NCBI GenBank assembly: GCA_025363715.1
Contig: JANYLR010000034.1
Location: 1 to 37,630 of the forward strand
Source: Holophagaceae bacterium
GTDB lineage: Bacteria > Acidobacteriota > Holophagae > Holophagales > Holophagaceae
Length of the DNA: 37,630 nucleotides
Reading direction: 5' to 3'
The position numbers and the translations under genes were made by a program. Shown here in pieces: positions 26,815 through 34,889 of the stretch. Positions within the stretch are counted from its first letter, which is position 1. Every line of letters begins with the position of its first letter. A model generated the notes under the pieces. It worked only from the letters and a program-made list of their open reading frames with translations, searched no databases and was not told where the DNA came from.

Positions 26815-27257
26815 CCGTCCCGGTACCTCATGACCCGACCGTGGAGGAAGGAGAAATGTCGCCAGGAGCCCGGCATGTGGGAACCGACCGAGGCCACCAG
26901 GGTGGCGGCCAGGTACCAGGGCAGGCGGGCCGCGGGCTGCAGGAAGCCGAGGCCCAGCAAGGCTAATTTCAGCAGCACGGCCACGCCGCTGCCCTGGGTG
27001 AGAATCGCCAGATCCCTGGCGAGGTCCACCGCGAAGAGGAGGGCGCCGCTGACCAGGGTGAGTAGGATGGGCCCCCGGAGGGCCTGGAAATCGGCGCCGA
27101 AGGGAATCCCGCCCACCACCAGGGCCATGGCCGCGATGTGCAGGCTGCGCAGGACGAGCTGCACGGGCCGCGCCCAGGGGAAGTGTCGCGGTGAGGGGGG
27201 GAACAAGGTACCCAGGAGGGTGCGGCGTTCCGGTCTGTCCGGGTGAGTGAATTCCAT
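26811..27257 (-). CDS. Four-helix membrane protein, CopD/DUF2269-like
   Basis: The 148-residue protein starts at ATG 27257 (MEFTHPDRPE); upstream residues overlap the divergent regulator region and look non-coding. It has four predicted membrane helices: LRSLHIAAMALVVGGIPF, PILLTLVSGALLFAVDLA, GVAVLLKLALLGLGFLQP and LPWYLAATLVASVGSHMP. The opening LHIAAMALVVGG is like CopD and DUF2269-type proteins, where the histidine can bind haem or copper. A second histidine in SHMPG could be its partner. It is translationally coupled to moeA. I cannot assign a function; an electron-transfer or metal role near the tungsten cofactor pathway is only a guess. Confidence 0.7.
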   Translation of the reverse strand: MEFTHPDRPERRTLLGTLFPPSPRHFPWARPVQLVLRSLHIAAMALVVGGIPFGADFQALRGPILLTLVSGALLFAVDLARDLAILTQGSGVAVLLKLALLGLGFLQPAARLPWYLAATLVASVGSHMPGSWRHFSFLHGRVMRYRDG

Positions 27258-27330
27258 ATCTTTAGTTCTAGCAGAATCTGGGCCCGGCAATCTTTCCTGT
27301 GCTGAAATGATCGGCAGCAAGGGATCCCCC

Positions 27331-27690
27331 ATGACCAAGTCCCCCTCCATGGCCGTCACCATCCGCATCCGCATCGCGGTCGGGGAGAACATCGCCATCG
27401 GCCAGGGCAAGGCCGACCTCCTGGAGGCCATCGGCCGCACCGGCTCCATCTCCGCGGCGGCCCGCGAGCTGGACATGAGCTACCGCAAGGCCTGGATGCT
27501 GGTGGATGAAATGAACCAGTGCTTCCCCTCCCCCGTGGTCACGGCCATCAAGGGCGGGCTCCAGGGCGGAGGGGCGCAGGTGACTGACCTGGGCCAGGAG
27601 GCCCTGACCCGCTTCCGCCGGATCGTGGCGAAGGCCTCCGCCGCCATTGATGCGGATGTCCGGGAATTCAGAAAGAAACTTCTGCGTTGA
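27331..27690 (+). CDS. ModE-type DNA-binding domain protein without ligand domain
   Basis: This 119-residue protein is essentially the ModE N-terminal winged helix-turn-helix. It contains GKADLLEAIGRTGSISAAAR then ELDMSYRKAWMLVDEMN, the ModE/LysR-type recognition helix, and GGLQGGGAQVTDLGQEAL as the wing. The C-terminal molbindin (Mop) domains that bind molybdate in E. coli ModE are absent. I start at ATG 27331 (MTKSPSMAVT), with AAGGGA upstream; ATGs at 27307 and 27349 are alternatives. It diverges from moeA's operon and precedes tupA by 78 bases. It probably regulates tungstate uptake, either constitutively or through a partner that senses the oxyanion. Similar single-domain regulators are known beside mod genes. 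Confidence 0.83.
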   Translation: MTKSPSMAVTIRIRIAVGENIAIGQGKADLLEAIGRTGSISAAARELDMSYRKAWMLVDEMNQCFPSPVVTAIKGGLQGGGAQVTDLGQEALTRFRRIVAKASAAIDADVREFRKKLLR

Positions 27691-27731
27691 GGTGATATCC
27701 CGCCAAAAAGGCCTGGCCAGGCTGTCCCAAT

Positions 27732-27757
27732 CGTTATAGTCCTGCGAGACTATCGAG
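27732..27757. promoter_or_regulatory. Candidate ModE-like operator overlapping the tupA promoter
   Basis: ATAGTC (27736-27741) and GACTAT (27748-27753) are perfect arms around a 6-base spacer. The left side reads CGTTATAG, close to the ModE half-site CGTTATAT. TATAGT (27735-27740) could also be a -10 element, so binding would block transcription. It starts 37 bases upstream of tupA. Confidence 0.5.
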
Positions 27758-27768
27758 TGGAGGTCGAC

Positions 27769-28623
27769 ATGAACCGATCCACCTTTCTGCGCTGGGGACT
27801 GGCCCTGGCCACGAGCCTATCCCCCTGCTTTCTGGCGGCCGCGCCGCCTGCGGAGAGAATCGTCATTCTGGCCACCACCACCAGCACCCAGGATTCCGGT
27901 CTGCTGGACGAGCTGCTGCCCCTCTTCGAGAAGCAGACCGGCTACCAGGTCAAGACCATCGCCGTGGGCTCCGGCCAGGCCATCGCCATGGGGAAGCGCG
28001 GCGAGGCGGATGTGCTGCTGGTGCATTCTCCCGAGGCCGAGAAGGCGCTGGTAGCCGAGGGTTCCGGCGTGAACCGGCGCATCGTCATGCACAACGACTT
28101 CATCCTGGTGGGACCGGCCGCTGACCCGGCGGGGATCGCGAAACACACCGCGGCAGAGAGCTTCCAGCGGATCGCGGCCACGAAGTCGCTGTTCCTGTCC
28201 CGCGGCGACAACTCCGGCACCCATGCCCAGGAGTTGAAGCTCTGGAAGGCTGCGGGCATCCCCTTCGAAGGCCAGACCTGGTACCAGCAGACGGGCCAGG
28301 GCATGGGCCAGACCCTGGCCATCGCCACCGAAAAGAAGGCTTACACATTGTCAGATCGCGGTACCTATCTCGCCCTGCGGAAGAAGCTCGGCCTGCCCAT
28401 CCTGCATGAAGGCGATCCTGCCCTCCGGAATGTCTACCACGTCATCGAGGTAAATCCGGCGCGGTTCCCCAAGGCGAATGCGGCGGGAGCCCGCGCCTTT
28501 GCTGACTTCATGGTGTCGAAACCTGTCCAGGCCCGCATCAAAGAATTCGGAATCAGCCTCTATGGGTCACCGCTATTCTTCCCAGATGCCGAGGTCCCGA
28601 AGCTGGACGCCGGAAGGAGCTAG
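27769..28623 (+). CDS. tupA: Tungstate-binding protein of ABC transporter
   Basis: TupA captures tungstate in the periplasm. I start at ATG 27769 after GGAGG. The 284-residue product has a Sec signal (FLRWGLALATSLSPCFLAAA). Diagnostic motifs are ILATTTSTQDSGLLDELLPL (the TTTS oxyanion-binding signature), VGSGQAIAMGKRGEADVLLV and FLSRGDNSGTHAQELKLW. The TTTS/RGDNSGTH pattern separates tungstate-selective TupA from ModA. It is followed by a dehydrogenase gene before the permease tupB, which is an unusual order. Selectivity for W over Mo is a family property, inferred here. Expression is probably controlled by the dyad at 27732-27757. Confidence 0.9.
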   Translation: MNRSTFLRWGLALATSLSPCFLAAAPPAERIVILATTTSTQDSGLLDELLPLFEKQTGYQVKTIAVGSGQAIAMGKRGEADVLLVHSPEAEKALVAEGSGVNRRIVMHNDFILVGPAADPAGIAKHTAAESFQRIAATKSLFLSRGDNSGTHAQELKLWKAAGIPFEGQTWYQQTGQGMGQTLAIATEKKAYTLSDRGTYLALRKKLGLPILHEGDPALRNVYHVIEVNPARFPKANAAGARAFADFMVSKPVQARIKEFGISLYGSPLFFPDAEVPKLDAGRS

Positions 28624-28628
28624 AACCC

Positions 28629-30260
28629 ATGTCGAACGCCATCTTCAGCCTGCCCGAATCGCACAGCGAAGCCATCCTTTCCTATGCTCCCGGCTCGAAG
28701 GAACGGGCCCTGCTGAAGGCCGAACTGGAGCGCCAGTACCACCAGGAACTCGAGATCCCGCTCATCATCGGCGGGAAGGAAGTCCGCACCGGCACGATCC
28801 AGAAGGCCGTCTGCCCCCATGACCATAAGCACGTGCTGGCCCGCTACCACGAGGCTGGCGAGGCCGAAGTGCGCCTGGCCATCGAGGCGGCCCTGGCCGC
28901 CAAGAAGGACTGGGAGGCCACGCCCTGGGAGGATCGCGCCGCCATCTTCCACAAGATGGCCAGCCTCATCTCCACCAAGTACCGATACATCCTGAACGCC
29001 GCCACCATGCTCAACCAGTCCAAGAGCGCCTATCAGGCGGAGATTGATAGCACCTGCGAAACGGCGGACTTCTTCCGGTTCAACGCGAAGTTCATGGAGG
29101 ACATCTACAAGCACCAGCCCATCTCGGATCCGCACGTGTGGAACCGGGTCCACTACCGGGCCCTGGAAGGCTTCGTACTCGCCGTGACGCCCTTCAATTT
29201 TACGGCCATCGGCGCCAACCTCGCCACCGCCCCCGCCATCATGGGCAACACCGTGGTCTGGAAACCCGCTTCGACCTCCATTCTGTCGAACTACTACCTC
29301 ATGCAGCTCTTCAAGGAGGCGGGACTCCCCGATGGCGTCATCAACTTCGTCCCCGGCCGCGGCTCCATGATCGGCAAGATCGCCCTGGAAGACCCCAACT
29401 TCGCGGGCCTGCACTTCACGGGCTCCACGGGCGTCTTCAACAGCATGTGGAAGACCATCGCGGACAACCTCGGCCGCTACCGCAGCTATCCCCGCATCGT
29501 GGGCGAGACCGGCGGCAAGGACTACATCTTCATGCATGCCACGGCGGATGCGGTGGAGACCGCGGCGGCCATCGTGCGCGCGGGCTTCGAGTACCAGGGC
29601 CAGAAGTGCTCCGCTTGCTCCCGGGTCTACATCCCGGCCTCCCGCTGGGCCGAGATGAAGGGCCTCATCCTGGGCCTGCTGGCCGAGGTCAAGATGGGCG
29701 ACGTGCGGGACTTCCGCAATTTCTTCAATGCGGTGATCGACGAGGCCGCCTTCGACAGCACGATGAAGTACATCGAGCTGGCCAGGAACGCCAAGGATGC
29801 CCAGATCATCGCGGGCGGCAAGGGCGACAAATCGAAAGGCTATTTCATCGAGCCCACGGTCATCCTCACCACCGATCCCAAGTTCGTGACCATGGAAGAG
29901 GAGATCTTCGCACCAGTGGTCACCCTCTACGTCTACGAGGATGCGCAGCTGGAAGCGACCCTGAAGCTGCTCGACGAGACCTCGCCCTATGCCCTCACCG
30001 GCGCCATCTTCGCCCGGGACCGCTACATCATCAACCAGCTCACCGATGCTCTGGCCAATACCGCCGGCAACTTCTACATCAACGACAAGTGCACGGGGGC
30101 CGTGGTGGGTCACCAGCCCTTTGGCGGTGCCCGGGCCTCGGGCACCAATGACAAGGCCGGCAGCCTGCTGAATCTGATCCGGTGGACCTCGCCGCGCACC
30201 ATCAAGGAAAGCTTCACCCCACCCCGGGACATCAAGTTCCCGTTTCTCGAAGCCGAGTAG
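28629..30260 (+). CDS. pruA: 1-pyrroline-5-carboxylate / glutamate semialdehyde dehydrogenase
   Basis: NAD(P)-dependent aldehyde dehydrogenase of the ALDH4 type, which oxidises glutamate-5-semialdehyde (from proline breakdown) to glutamate. Its 543-residue length and IIGGKEVRTGTIQKAVCPHD, GFVLAVTPFNFTAIGANLAT, VVWKPASTSILSNYYLMQLF and LHFTGSTGVFNSMWKTIADN match this branch rather than generic ALDHs. Catalytic residues are Glu293 (VGETGGKD) and Cys327 (QGQKCSACSR). The proline dehydrogenase half of bifunctional PutA is absent, so this is the stand-alone form. It starts 5 bases after tupA, with GGAG upstream, and ends 2 bases before tupB. Its place inside the tungstate operon is unexpected and suggests shared regulation with the tungsten aldehyde enzyme. 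Confidence 0.9.
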   Translation: MSNAIFSLPESHSEAILSYAPGSKERALLKAELERQYHQELEIPLIIGGKEVRTGTIQKAVCPHDHKHVLARYHEAGEAEVRLAIEAALAAKKDWEATPWEDRAAIFHKMASLISTKYRYILNAATMLNQSKSAYQAEIDSTCETADFFRFNAKFMEDIYKHQPISDPHVWNRVHYRALEGFVLAVTPFNFTAIGANLATAPAIMGNTVVWKPASTSILSNYYLMQLFKEAGLPDGVINFVPGRGSMIGKIALEDPNFAGLHFTGSTGVFNSMWKTIADNLGRYRSYPRIVGETGGKDYIFMHATADAVETAAAIVRAGFEYQGQKCSACSRVYIPASRWAEMKGLILGLLAEVKMGDVRDFRNFFNAVIDEAAFDSTMKYIELARNAKDAQIIAGGKGDKSKGYFIEPTVILTTDPKFVTMEEEIFAPVVTLYVYEDAQLEATLKLLDETSPYALTGAIFARDRYIINQLTDALANTAGNFYINDKCTGAVVGHQPFGGARASGTNDKAGSLLNLIRWTSPRTIKESFTPPRDIKFPFLEAE

Positions 30261-30262
30261 GG

Positions 30263-30961
30263 ATGGACCTGATCTGGGAGGGCCTGCGGAAAGCGCTGGA
30301 GCTGCTGCTCAGGATGGACCCGGAGGTTCTCCGGATCACCCTGCTCTCCCTCCAGGTGTCTGGCCTCGCCACCCTGCTGAGCGTGCTGCTCGGACTCGGT
30401 CTCGCCGTGCTGGTGGCCCTCAACGAGTTCCCGGGCAAACGCCTGGTCATCGCCCTCATGAACACGGGCATGGGCCTGCCGCCCGTGGTGGTGGGGCTCT
30501 TCGTGACCGTGCTGCTCTGGCGGAACGGGCCCTTCGGCTTTCTGGGCATCCTCTACACGCCCGCAGCCATCATCCTGGCCCAGTGCGTCATCGCCACACC
30601 CATCATCGCCGGTCTCGGGCTCGCCGCCCTCCAGCACCTGCCGCCGGGCCTGCGCCTCCAGATCCTCGCCCTGGGCGCGACCCGGACTCAGCTGGTGTGG
30701 CTGCTGCTGAAGGAGGCTCGCCTGCCTCTGCTGGCCGCCGTCATGGCCGGTTTCGGCGGCGTCATCTCCGAGGTAGGTGCCTCCATCATGGTGGGCGGCA
30801 ACCTGAAAGGCAGTACCCGCGTGCTCACCACGGCCACCGTCATGGAAACCAGCCGCGGCAACTTCGACGTGGCCTTCGCCCTCAGCTTCATCCTGCTGGT
30901 GCTGGCCTTTTCGGTGAACGCCCTGCTCACCCACCTGCAGCAACGGAGCCAGCGCCGATGA
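30263..30961 (+). CDS. tupB: Tungstate ABC transporter permease
   Basis: The 232-residue inner-membrane permease has six hydrophobic segments. LRITLLSLQVSGLATLLSVL begins the membrane domain, and the cytoplasmic EAA-like coupling loop is near ALGATRTQLVWLLLKEARLP. MNTGMGLPPVVVGLFVTVLL and PIIAGLGLAALQHLPPGLR are typical of TupB, which is close to molybdate/sulfate permeases. EVGASIMVGGNLKGSTRVLT is a further family hallmark. Start ATG 30263 lies 2 bases after the dehydrogenase stop, and its own stop overlaps tupC (ATGA), so translation is tightly linked. It forms the membrane channel with TupC and receives tungstate from TupA. Confidence 0.9.
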   Translation: MDLIWEGLRKALELLLRMDPEVLRITLLSLQVSGLATLLSVLLGLGLAVLVALNEFPGKRLVIALMNTGMGLPPVVVGLFVTVLLWRNGPFGFLGILYTPAAIILAQCVIATPIIAGLGLAALQHLPPGLRLQILALGATRTQLVWLLLKEARLPLLAAVMAGFGGVISEVGASIMVGGNLKGSTRVLTTATVMETSRGNFDVAFALSFILLVLAFSVNALLTHLQQRSQRR

Positions 30962-32073
30962 GCCGCGAATCCCTGCTCCAGGCACGGGGCCTCCGGGTCC
31001 ACCGGGGCGGGGCCCTGGTGCTGGATGTGCCGGCCCTGGACCTGCGCGCCGGAGAAGTGCTCGCCCTCATGGGCCCCAATGGCGCCGGCAAGAGTACCCT
31101 CCTGCTGACCTTGGCCGGTCTACTGCCCCACTCCGCCGGGGAGCTCCGGTTCCAGGACGGGAAACTCGATTCCAGGACTGAGCGGAATGACTTCCGCCGC
31201 CGCATGACCATGGTGTTCCAAGATCCCCTGCTCTTCGATGTCACGGTGGCCGAGAACATCGCTTCGGGATTGAAGCTGCGGGGCGTACCCGCTGCGGAGC
31301 GGCATCCCCAGGTGGTGACCTGGGCCCGGCGACTCGGAATTGGCGACCTGCTGAATCGCTCGGCCCTGCACCTGTCCGGCGGCGAGGCCCAGCGCACCGC
31401 CCTGGCCCGGGCCTTCGTCCTCCGTCCCGAGATCCTCTTCCTGGACGAGCCCTTCTCTTCCCTGGATGCCCAGGCCCGGGAAGAGCTCATTGGGGAGCTG
31501 GGGCACATCCTGGCCGAAACCGGAACCACCGCGGTCATCTCCACTCACGACCAGGGCAAGGCGGTCCGGCTGGCGCACCGGCTGGCCGTGATGCAGGAGG
31601 GTCGCATCATCCAGATGGGGGGCCTGAGGGAGGTCATGAACCACCCGGAGAGCCCCTTCGTCGCCGCCTATGTGGGCATGGAAACCCTCCTCAAAGGGCA
31701 GGTGGTGACCTGCGAGGGCGGGCTGATCGCCTTGCGTCTGCGAGGTTCGCGCGCCCCTGAGATCCAGGCCCTGGGCGAGGCCCAGCCCGGCCAGACGGTC
31801 CTGGTGGGGGTGCGTCCCGAGCACGTGGCCCTGTCTTTACAAACCGACAACAGCAGCAGCGTCCGGAACGCCTTTCCAGGGGCTGTGACCAAGGTCATAC
31901 CCCGGGGTCCCTTCTTCAAGGTCGAGCTGGATTGCGGTTTCCACCTGGCGGCCTATGTGACGGCCCAATCGCTGTCAGAACTTGATCTTCAGCCTGGTCG
32001 GCAGGTGGTGGCCTCCTTCAAGGCCACCTCCGTGCACCTCATCCGAAAGGAGGGACTCGACTCCCAGCTGTGA
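30958..32073 (+). CDS. tupC: Tungstate ABC transporter ATPase with C-terminal TOBE domain
   Basis: ATP-hydrolysing subunit of the tungstate importer, 371 residues from ATG 30958 (overlapping tupB). The ABC domain at about 1-235 has Walker A GPNGAGKST (Lys45), Q-loop MVFQDPLLFD, signature LSGGEAQRTALARA, Walker B ILFLDEPFSSLDAQ and H-loop STHDQGKA. Residues about 270-365 form a TOBE/Mop-like oxyanion domain (VLVGVRPEHVALSL, VIPRGPFFKVELDCGFHLAA). That domain may allow inhibition of transport by bound tungstate, as described for related ModC-type proteins. Because the ModE-type regulator here lacks such a domain, TupC may hold the only oxyanion sensor in the locus (inference). Confidence 0.9.
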   Translation: MSRESLLQARGLRVHRGGALVLDVPALDLRAGEVLALMGPNGAGKSTLLLTLAGLLPHSAGELRFQDGKLDSRTERNDFRRRMTMVFQDPLLFDVTVAENIASGLKLRGVPAAERHPQVVTWARRLGIGDLLNRSALHLSGGEAQRTALARAFVLRPEILFLDEPFSSLDAQAREELIGELGHILAETGTTAVISTHDQGKAVRLAHRLAVMQEGRIIQMGGLREVMNHPESPFVAAYVGMETLLKGQVVTCEGGLIALRLRGSRAPEIQALGEAQPGQTVLVGVRPEHVALSLQTDNSSSVRNAFPGAVTKVIPRGPFFKVELDCGFHLAAYVTAQSLSELDLQPGRQVVASFKATSVHLIRKEGLDSQL

Positions 32074-32182
32074 CCACGCGCCATTGCGGGCCGGAGGCCC
32101 CAGGACTAGCCTCAGCTATGGGGTGGCGAAGCTGCTCCTCTATGGCTCTGCTGTTCTGAACCCGTCCGGAGGCGTCTTCGCC

Positions 32183-32605
32183 ATGAAACAGCTGGTGATT
32201 GATTTCCAGAAATGCGACGCAGGGCGCAACTGCGAGCATGAGTGCGAACTGGAGTGCGCCATCAAGGTCTTCAAGGTGGACGACCCGGCCCAGGCCGCCC
32301 TCCAGATCAAGGCCTACGAGGAGGGCGGCGGCCACGCCATCCTTTGCGACCAGTGCGGCGATTGCGTGGTGGTCTGCCCCACCGAGGCCCTCAAGCGCAA
32401 CAAGCTGGGCGTCGTGATGATCGACAAGAAGATCTGCGTGGGCTGCTACATGTGCATCGGCTTCTGCGAGAAGGACGCCTTCATGCGGAACTCCGACTGG
32501 ATCACGCCCCACAAGTGCACGTCCTGCGGCATCTGCGTGAAGGTCTGCCCCCACGGCGCCCTGTCCATCGTGGAAGTCCCTGAGCCGGCCCCCCGGATCA
32601 TTTGA
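32183..32605 (+). CDS. Ferredoxin-like subunit with four [4Fe-4S] motifs
   Basis: The 140-residue electron-transfer protein starts at ATG 32183 after GGAGG. It holds 16 cysteines in four groups: Cys11/17/21/25 (wide spacing), Cys55/58/61/65, Cys85/88/91/95 and Cys112/115/118/122. The last three follow C-x2-C-x2-C-x3-C. It has no signal peptide. It precedes the AOR gene by 16 bases and is the expected redox partner, as AorA is for the tungsten aldehyde oxidoreductase AorB of Aromatoleum. The FAD/NADH subunit (AorC) is missing here, so electrons probably go to another carrier. It may be cotranscribed with tupC, 109 bases upstream. Confidence 0.87.
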   Translation: MKQLVIDFQKCDAGRNCEHECELECAIKVFKVDDPAQAALQIKAYEEGGGHAILCDQCGDCVVVCPTEALKRNKLGVVMIDKKICVGCYMCIGFCEKDAFMRNSDWITPHKCTSCGICVKVCPHGALSIVEVPEPAPRII

Positions 32606-32621
32606 GCCCAAGGAGCGCGAC

Positions 32622-34850
32622 ATGAGCCAGCTCGTCTTCGATCCCAGCAAGGTCATGGATATCGATCACACTCTGCGCACCGAGTACCTGGATGGCCTCG
32701 AGGCCATCAAGGCCGCGCATAAGGTGCTCAAGGAAATCACCTATACGCCCAGCCTGCCGGACAAGGGCTACACCAACCGCAGCCTCTACGTGAACGTGGG
32801 CTCCCTGGAGATCAAGGAGAAGCCCGTCACTCAAGCGATGAAGGATGTCTTCATCGGCGGTCGCGGCTTCGGGCTCTACCACCTCTGGAACGCGGTGAAG
32901 CCCACCACCCGCTGGAACGATCCGGAGAACGAAATCATCATCAGCCCCGGGCCCGTGTCGGGCATGACCCAGTACGCGGGCACCGGAAAGTCGCTGGTGG
33001 TGAGCCTCTCGCCCCAGACGGACATCCCCATCGATTCCAACGTGGGCGGCTTCTACGGCCCCCTGCTCAAGTTCTCGGGCTTCGACGCGCTGGAACTGCA
33101 GGGCAAGTCGGACCGGGACATCATCCTCTTCATCGATGGCCAGAAGGGCATCATCCGTGTCGAAGAGGCCCCCACGGACCCCGTGGACAGCCATGTCCTC
33201 GCGGAGATCCTCACCCACATGTACGCCGAGAACGAGGCGGACCTGCCTAACATCTCCGTGGTCTCCACGGGCGCCGCCGCCGAGCACAGCCTCATCGGCA
33301 TGCTGAACTTCTCGTTCTATGACCGGCGCAGGAAGTGCGTGCGCTTCAAGCAGGCCGGGCGGGGCGGCATCGGCACCGTGTTCCGGAACAAGCGCATCCG
33401 CGCCCTCGTGATCCGTGGGCCCAAGGTGGCCGGCGACATGAATCATCCCGTCGATCCCGAGACCATCGCCAAGACCGGCATCAAGTACCACAAGGAGATC
33501 CGCGAGAACGATCCCCACCAGTGCATGATGCGGCGCAATGGCACGGCCCATATCGTCGAGATCATGGACGCCTACGACCTGCTACCCGTCCACAACTTCC
33601 AGTACGGCTCGCACCCGGATGTCCACAAGATCGACTCCAGCTACTGGCAGCAGCGCTGCACCCAGGTCACCGTGGACGGCTGCTGGTACGGCTGCTCCAT
33701 GGCCTGTGCCAAGGGCGTGGATGGCCTCACCGTACAGACCGGCCCCTACAAGGGCCACCTGGTCTCCGTTGACGGACCCGAGTACGAGAATGCGGCGGGA
33801 CTCGGCTCCAATTGCGGTGTATTCGATCCCGAATACCTGCTGGAACTGAACTTCTACTGCGACACCTACGGGATCTGCACCATCACCTACGGCACCCTCA
33901 CGGCTTTCGTCATGGAGTGCTACCAGCGCGGCATCCTGAACAAGGAGCGCACCGGCGGCCTGGAACTGACCTGGGGCAACGCCGCGGCCGACCTGGAGAT
34001 GATGCACCAGATGGCCCGCGGTGAAGGCTTCGGCAAGATCGCCGGCCTGGGCACCAAGAAGATGAAGGAACACTTCATCAAGCAGGGCTGGGGCGATCCG
34101 CAGCTCATCAACGACATCGGCATGGAGAACAAGGGCCTCGAGTACTCCCAGTACATGTCCAAGGAATCCCTGGCCCAGCAGGGCGGCTACGCGCTGACCA
34201 ACAAGGGCCCCCAGCACGACGAGGCCTGGCTGATCTTCATGGACATGGTGAACAAGCAGATCCCCACTTTCGAGGACAAGGCCGAAGCGCTCTATTACTT
34301 CCCCCTGTTCCGCACCTGGTTCGGGCTGAACGGTTTCTGCAAGCTGCCCTGGAACGACGTGGTCCCCGCCAACAACTCGGAACAGCCCGAGGCCCACAAG
34401 GTGCCCGAGCACGTGCAGAACTACGTGGATCTGTTCACGGCCACCACGGGCATCAAGATCACCAAGGAAGATCTCATCACGCAGTCCGCGAAGGTCTACA
34501 ACTTCCAGCGCGTGTTCAACATCCGCATGGGCAAGGGCCTGCGCCTGCACGATGCCGCGCCCTACCGCTCGCTGGGCCCTGTCACCAAGGAGGAGTACGA
34601 ATCCCGGGCCGAGCGCTACGACCAGCAGATCGTCACCGAAATGGGTCTCGATCCCGTTGGCAAGACCACCGAGGAGAAGATGGCCCTGCACCGCGAGTGG
34701 CGCACCGGCCGGTTCTCCCAGCTCATGGACGCCGTCTACACCCGCCGGGGCTGGACCCTGGACGGCGTGCCCACCCTGGAGCGCCTGAAGGAGCTGGGCC
34801 TGGATGCCTTCCCGGAAGTGGTCGAAGTGGTGAAGCAGCATCTGCCGTGA
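32622..34850 (+). CDS. aor: Tungsten aldehyde:ferredoxin oxidoreductase family protein
   Basis: Likely tungsten-bis-pyranopterin enzyme oxidising aldehydes to acids (or the reverse) with ferredoxin. It has 742 residues, against about 600-650 in typical AOR, FOR and BamB; about 50 of the extra ones form an N-terminal extension. The AFOR N-domain is visible in FIGGRGFGLYHLWNAVKPTT, IIISPGPVSGMTQYAGTGKS and NVGGFYGPLLKFSGFDALEL. The cluster ligands appear as Cys354/358/362 (CWYGCSMAC, one residue longer than the usual C-x2-C-x3-C) plus a later Cys573 (GFCKLPWND). AAGGAG precedes ATG 32622. Neighbours (tup genes, ferredoxin, MoaD-like protein, moeA) strongly support a W-enzyme. Substrate is not known; amino-acid semialdehydes are a contextual guess. 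Confidence 0.88.
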   Translation: MSQLVFDPSKVMDIDHTLRTEYLDGLEAIKAAHKVLKEITYTPSLPDKGYTNRSLYVNVGSLEIKEKPVTQAMKDVFIGGRGFGLYHLWNAVKPTTRWNDPENEIIISPGPVSGMTQYAGTGKSLVVSLSPQTDIPIDSNVGGFYGPLLKFSGFDALELQGKSDRDIILFIDGQKGIIRVEEAPTDPVDSHVLAEILTHMYAENEADLPNISVVSTGAAAEHSLIGMLNFSFYDRRRKCVRFKQAGRGGIGTVFRNKRIRALVIRGPKVAGDMNHPVDPETIAKTGIKYHKEIRENDPHQCMMRRNGTAHIVEIMDAYDLLPVHNFQYGSHPDVHKIDSSYWQQRCTQVTVDGCWYGCSMACAKGVDGLTVQTGPYKGHLVSVDGPEYENAAGLGSNCGVFDPEYLLELNFYCDTYGICTITYGTLTAFVMECYQRGILNKERTGGLELTWGNAAADLEMMHQMARGEGFGKIAGLGTKKMKEHFIKQGWGDPQLINDIGMENKGLEYSQYMSKESLAQQGGYALTNKGPQHDEAWLIFMDMVNKQIPTFEDKAEALYYFPLFRTWFGLNGFCKLPWNDVVPANNSEQPEAHKVPEHVQNYVDLFTATTGIKITKEDLITQSAKVYNFQRVFNIRMGKGLRLHDAAPYRSLGPVTKEEYESRAERYDQQIVTEMGLDPVGKTTEEKMALHREWRTGRFSQLMDAVYTRRGWTLDGVPTLERLKELGLDAFPEVVEVVKQHLP

Positions 34851-34854
34851 TCGG

Positions 34855-34877
34855 CTCCATTCGCTGCGCGAATGGAG
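34855..34877 (+). promoter_or_regulatory. Perfect 10-base-pair hairpin between aor and the MoaD-like gene
   Basis: CTCCATTCGC (34855-34864) pairs fully with GCGAATGGAG (34868-34877) around a TGC loop. It starts 5 bases after the AOR stop and ends just before the ribosome-binding site AGGAAAAG of the MoaD-like gene. There is no T-run, so I favour an mRNA-stability or translation-tuning element over a terminator. Confidence 0.6.
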
Positions 34878-34889
34878 ATAGGAAAAGAC

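Noticed and set aside
28620..30113. 497-codon minus-strand frame opposite the P5C dehydrogenase
   Set aside because: Mirror of conserved ALDH codons; His/Asp/Gly-rich, no domain.
32074..32182. Sigma-54 promoter before the ferredoxin gene
   Set aside because: A GG...GC pair at the right distance exists, but the hexamers match the -24/-12 consensus poorly.
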